Positions 5,141 to 6,071 of a DNA stretch of 6,071 nucleotides are shown one piece after another; position 1 is the first letter of the stretch, and every line of letters begins with the position of its first letter. The notes beneath the pieces are model-generated. The model was not told the origin of the DNA. It worked only from the letters and a program-made list of their open reading frames with translations, and searched no databases. The position numbers were made by a program, and so were the translations under genes. The stretch is from NCBI GenBank assembly GCA_003695505.1, contig RFIY01000065.1, positions 1 through 6,071 on the forward strand, read 5' to 3'. The DNA is from Candidatus Dadabacteria bacterium. GTDB taxonomy: Bacteria; J088.

Positions 5141-6071
5141 ACGTGCGCGTTTCACTCGGGGTGCGCCCGCCGTTGCCGTCGAGCGCCTCGACTTTCCAGA
5201 CGTAGGTGCTGCCCGGCTCCAGGTCGGTTGCGAGAAAACCGTAGGCGACTTCGTTCTTGCCCAGGCTGATCTCGAACAGGCCCTTTTCGTTGCAGGCCAC
5301 GCCCGCACCCAGCGCGATGATCAATGTGACGGCAAGCAGGTTCCGGCGCAGTGGCACCAGTACCGCGCCCATGCCCAGTAACAACGACCACTCGAGTGCA
5401 TCGCTCGTGGACTTCGACTGCTCCGTTTCACGCGGCAGTGTCACCTCAACCGGGACGCAGCCGGTGAAGTCGGTTGCCGTACAGTAGGTCAGCTCAAACG
5501 TGAGCGGGTCGCCATCGGGGTCGGGGTCGCTGGCCCAGATGAACTCGACGCTCGTTCCGGCGATCTCTGCCTCGTCGTCGGGGGCAATCAGACGGGGCGC
5601 GGGTGGAGGGTTGTTCCCGGGTGCGGCCCCGACGCCGTCGACGCGCCACAGCGTCAGCGTCGCGGTGGGATCGTTGGACGGAATGTCGAACTGATCCGAA
5701 TACGTGCCGGTCGCGGCCGGGGCGAAACTCACCGTAACCGTGCAACGTTCCCCCGCCTGCAGCGTGTTGCTGCTGCAGGTGTCCGCGGACACCGAAAACG
5801 GCGCGGCCAGTCCATCATTGACGGCCACGGAGCCGATCGTCAGATTCTGGTCGCCGCTGTTCGATACGAGGACCGTCGATGTTGCTGCCGAGCCGATGGG
5901 CACCGTGCCAAATGTGGTCTGGTCCGTTGTATTGGAGCCTGCGTCGCTGCGGACGGAGATTTGCGGGCCGGATGGCGCCGGTGGTACAAGCGGGGGACAA
6001 GGCTGGACGACAGCAGCGCTCGTTTCGGTTGTGATGCTGCCGGGTGTGTAGGAGGATCCGGAAGAACTTCC
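5127..6071 (-). CDS. Surface-type protein with choice-of-anchor D/ASPM-SPD-2-Hydin-like and fibronectin-III-like domains, C-terminal part
   Basis: The last 314 residues of a minus-strand gene that enters from the right edge; the frame stays open to base 6071, so the apparent GTG at 5903 is only an internal Val. Counting from the edge, residues 1-35 are a Ser/Gly/Thr- then Pro-rich linker. About 37-148 form an ASPM-SPD-2-Hydin-like beta domain (TFGTVPIGSAAT, VSNSGDQNLTIGSV, CTVTVSFAPAATGTYSDQF) with a probable Cys99-Cys110 disulfide. After a PPPAP hinge, about 160-314 read as a fibronectin-III-like domain: FIWASDPDPDGDPLTFELTY (177-196) at its start and LEPGSTYVWKVEALDGNGG (284-302) at its end. 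Between these halves sits a hydrophobic hairpin, described separately. The protein ends directly after the domain (TFTVK), so no normal C-terminal sorting tail is present. The family is extracytoplasmic; a role in adhesion or surface structure is inferred only. Confidence 0.8.
   Translation of the reverse strand, partial: GSSSGSSYTPGSITTETSAAVVQPCPPLVPPAPSGPQISVRSDAGSNTTDQTTFGTVPIGSAATSTVLVSNSGDQNLTIGSVAVNDGLAAPFSVSADTCSSNTLQAGERCTVTVSFAPAATGTYSDQFDIPSNDPTATLTLWRVDGVGAAPGNNPPPAPRLIAPDDEAEIAGTSVEFIWASDPDPDGDPLTFELTYCTATDFTGCVPVEVTLPRETEQSKSTSDALEWSLLLGMGAVLVPLRRNLLAVTLIIALGAGVACNEKGLFEISLGKNEVAYGFLATDLEPGSTYVWKVEALDGNGGRTPSETRTFTVK
5292..5396 (-). other. Hydrophobic hairpin inside the fibronectin-III-like domain
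   Basis: This encodes residues 226-260 of the partial protein at 5127-6071. The first hydrophobic run, LEWSLLLGMGAVLVPL (226-241), is followed by Arg-Arg-Asn and a second run, LLAVTLIIALGAG (245-257), ending in Val-Ala-Cys260. By the positive-inside rule the Arg pair faces the cytoplasm, so both flanks face the periplasm and the two halves of the beta domain can still meet. The first run plus Arg-Arg looks like a C-terminal sorting tail (helix plus basic end). The second looks like a lipoprotein signal with an imperfect lipobox, since Gly rather than Leu is at -3. Membrane insertion and any processing are inference. Confidence 0.6.

Noticed and set aside
5901-5903. GTG as the true start of the surface protein
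   Set aside because: The frame is open to the window edge, and the preceding codons (TTFGT) belong to the same beta domain, so this is an internal Val.

Overview
The window is GC-rich, gene-dense chromosomal DNA, probably from a GC-rich proteobacterium and most likely a gammaproteobacterium. This rests on three things: a lipoprotein signal typical of Gram-negatives, a perfect FNR/Anr-type site, and densely packed genes with several GTG starts. I cannot name the genus. I see no tRNA, rRNA, CRISPR array, transposase or phage gene.

Left half (1-2508), all on the minus strand and read from right to left. A secreted GH114-type glycoside hydrolase lipoprotein (1702-2508) comes first. It is followed by a type II, Asp-containing 1,4-dihydroxy-2-naphthoyl-CoA synthase, menB (695-1585). 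After a 408-bp non-coding gap comes the N-terminal 95 codons of a membrane-anchored alpha/beta hydrolase that runs off the left edge (1-286). The gap holds a striking inverted repeat: two 33-nt arms that match at 32 of 33 positions, at 376-408 and 562-594, with weaker pairing on both sides. It looks like a MITE-type element or a large structured RNA/DNA element.

Right half. Only 41 bp separate the GH114 start from a divergent plus-strand series: an SRPBCC (START-like) protein (2550-3023), a small two-CBS-domain protein (3094-3543) and a secreted PafA-type alkaline phosphatase (about 3599-5140). A perfect TTGAT-N4-ATCAA site overlaps the stop codon of the SRPBCC gene. It is centred about 41.5 bp before the start point expected from a TACACT -10 box, which is the layout of a class II FNR/Anr-activated promoter. 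The CBS gene, and perhaps the phosphatase behind it, is therefore probably induced when oxygen is low.

Convergent to the phosphatase, and overlapping it by 14 bp, is the 3' part of a surface-type protein (5127 to the right edge). It has a choice-of-anchor D/ASPM-SPD-2-Hydin-like domain and a C-terminal fibronectin-III-like domain. That last domain is interrupted by a hydrophobic hairpin with an Arg-Arg turn, and the hairpin ends in a lipobox-like Gly-Val-Ala-Cys. This internal membrane insertion is the most unusual protein feature in the window.
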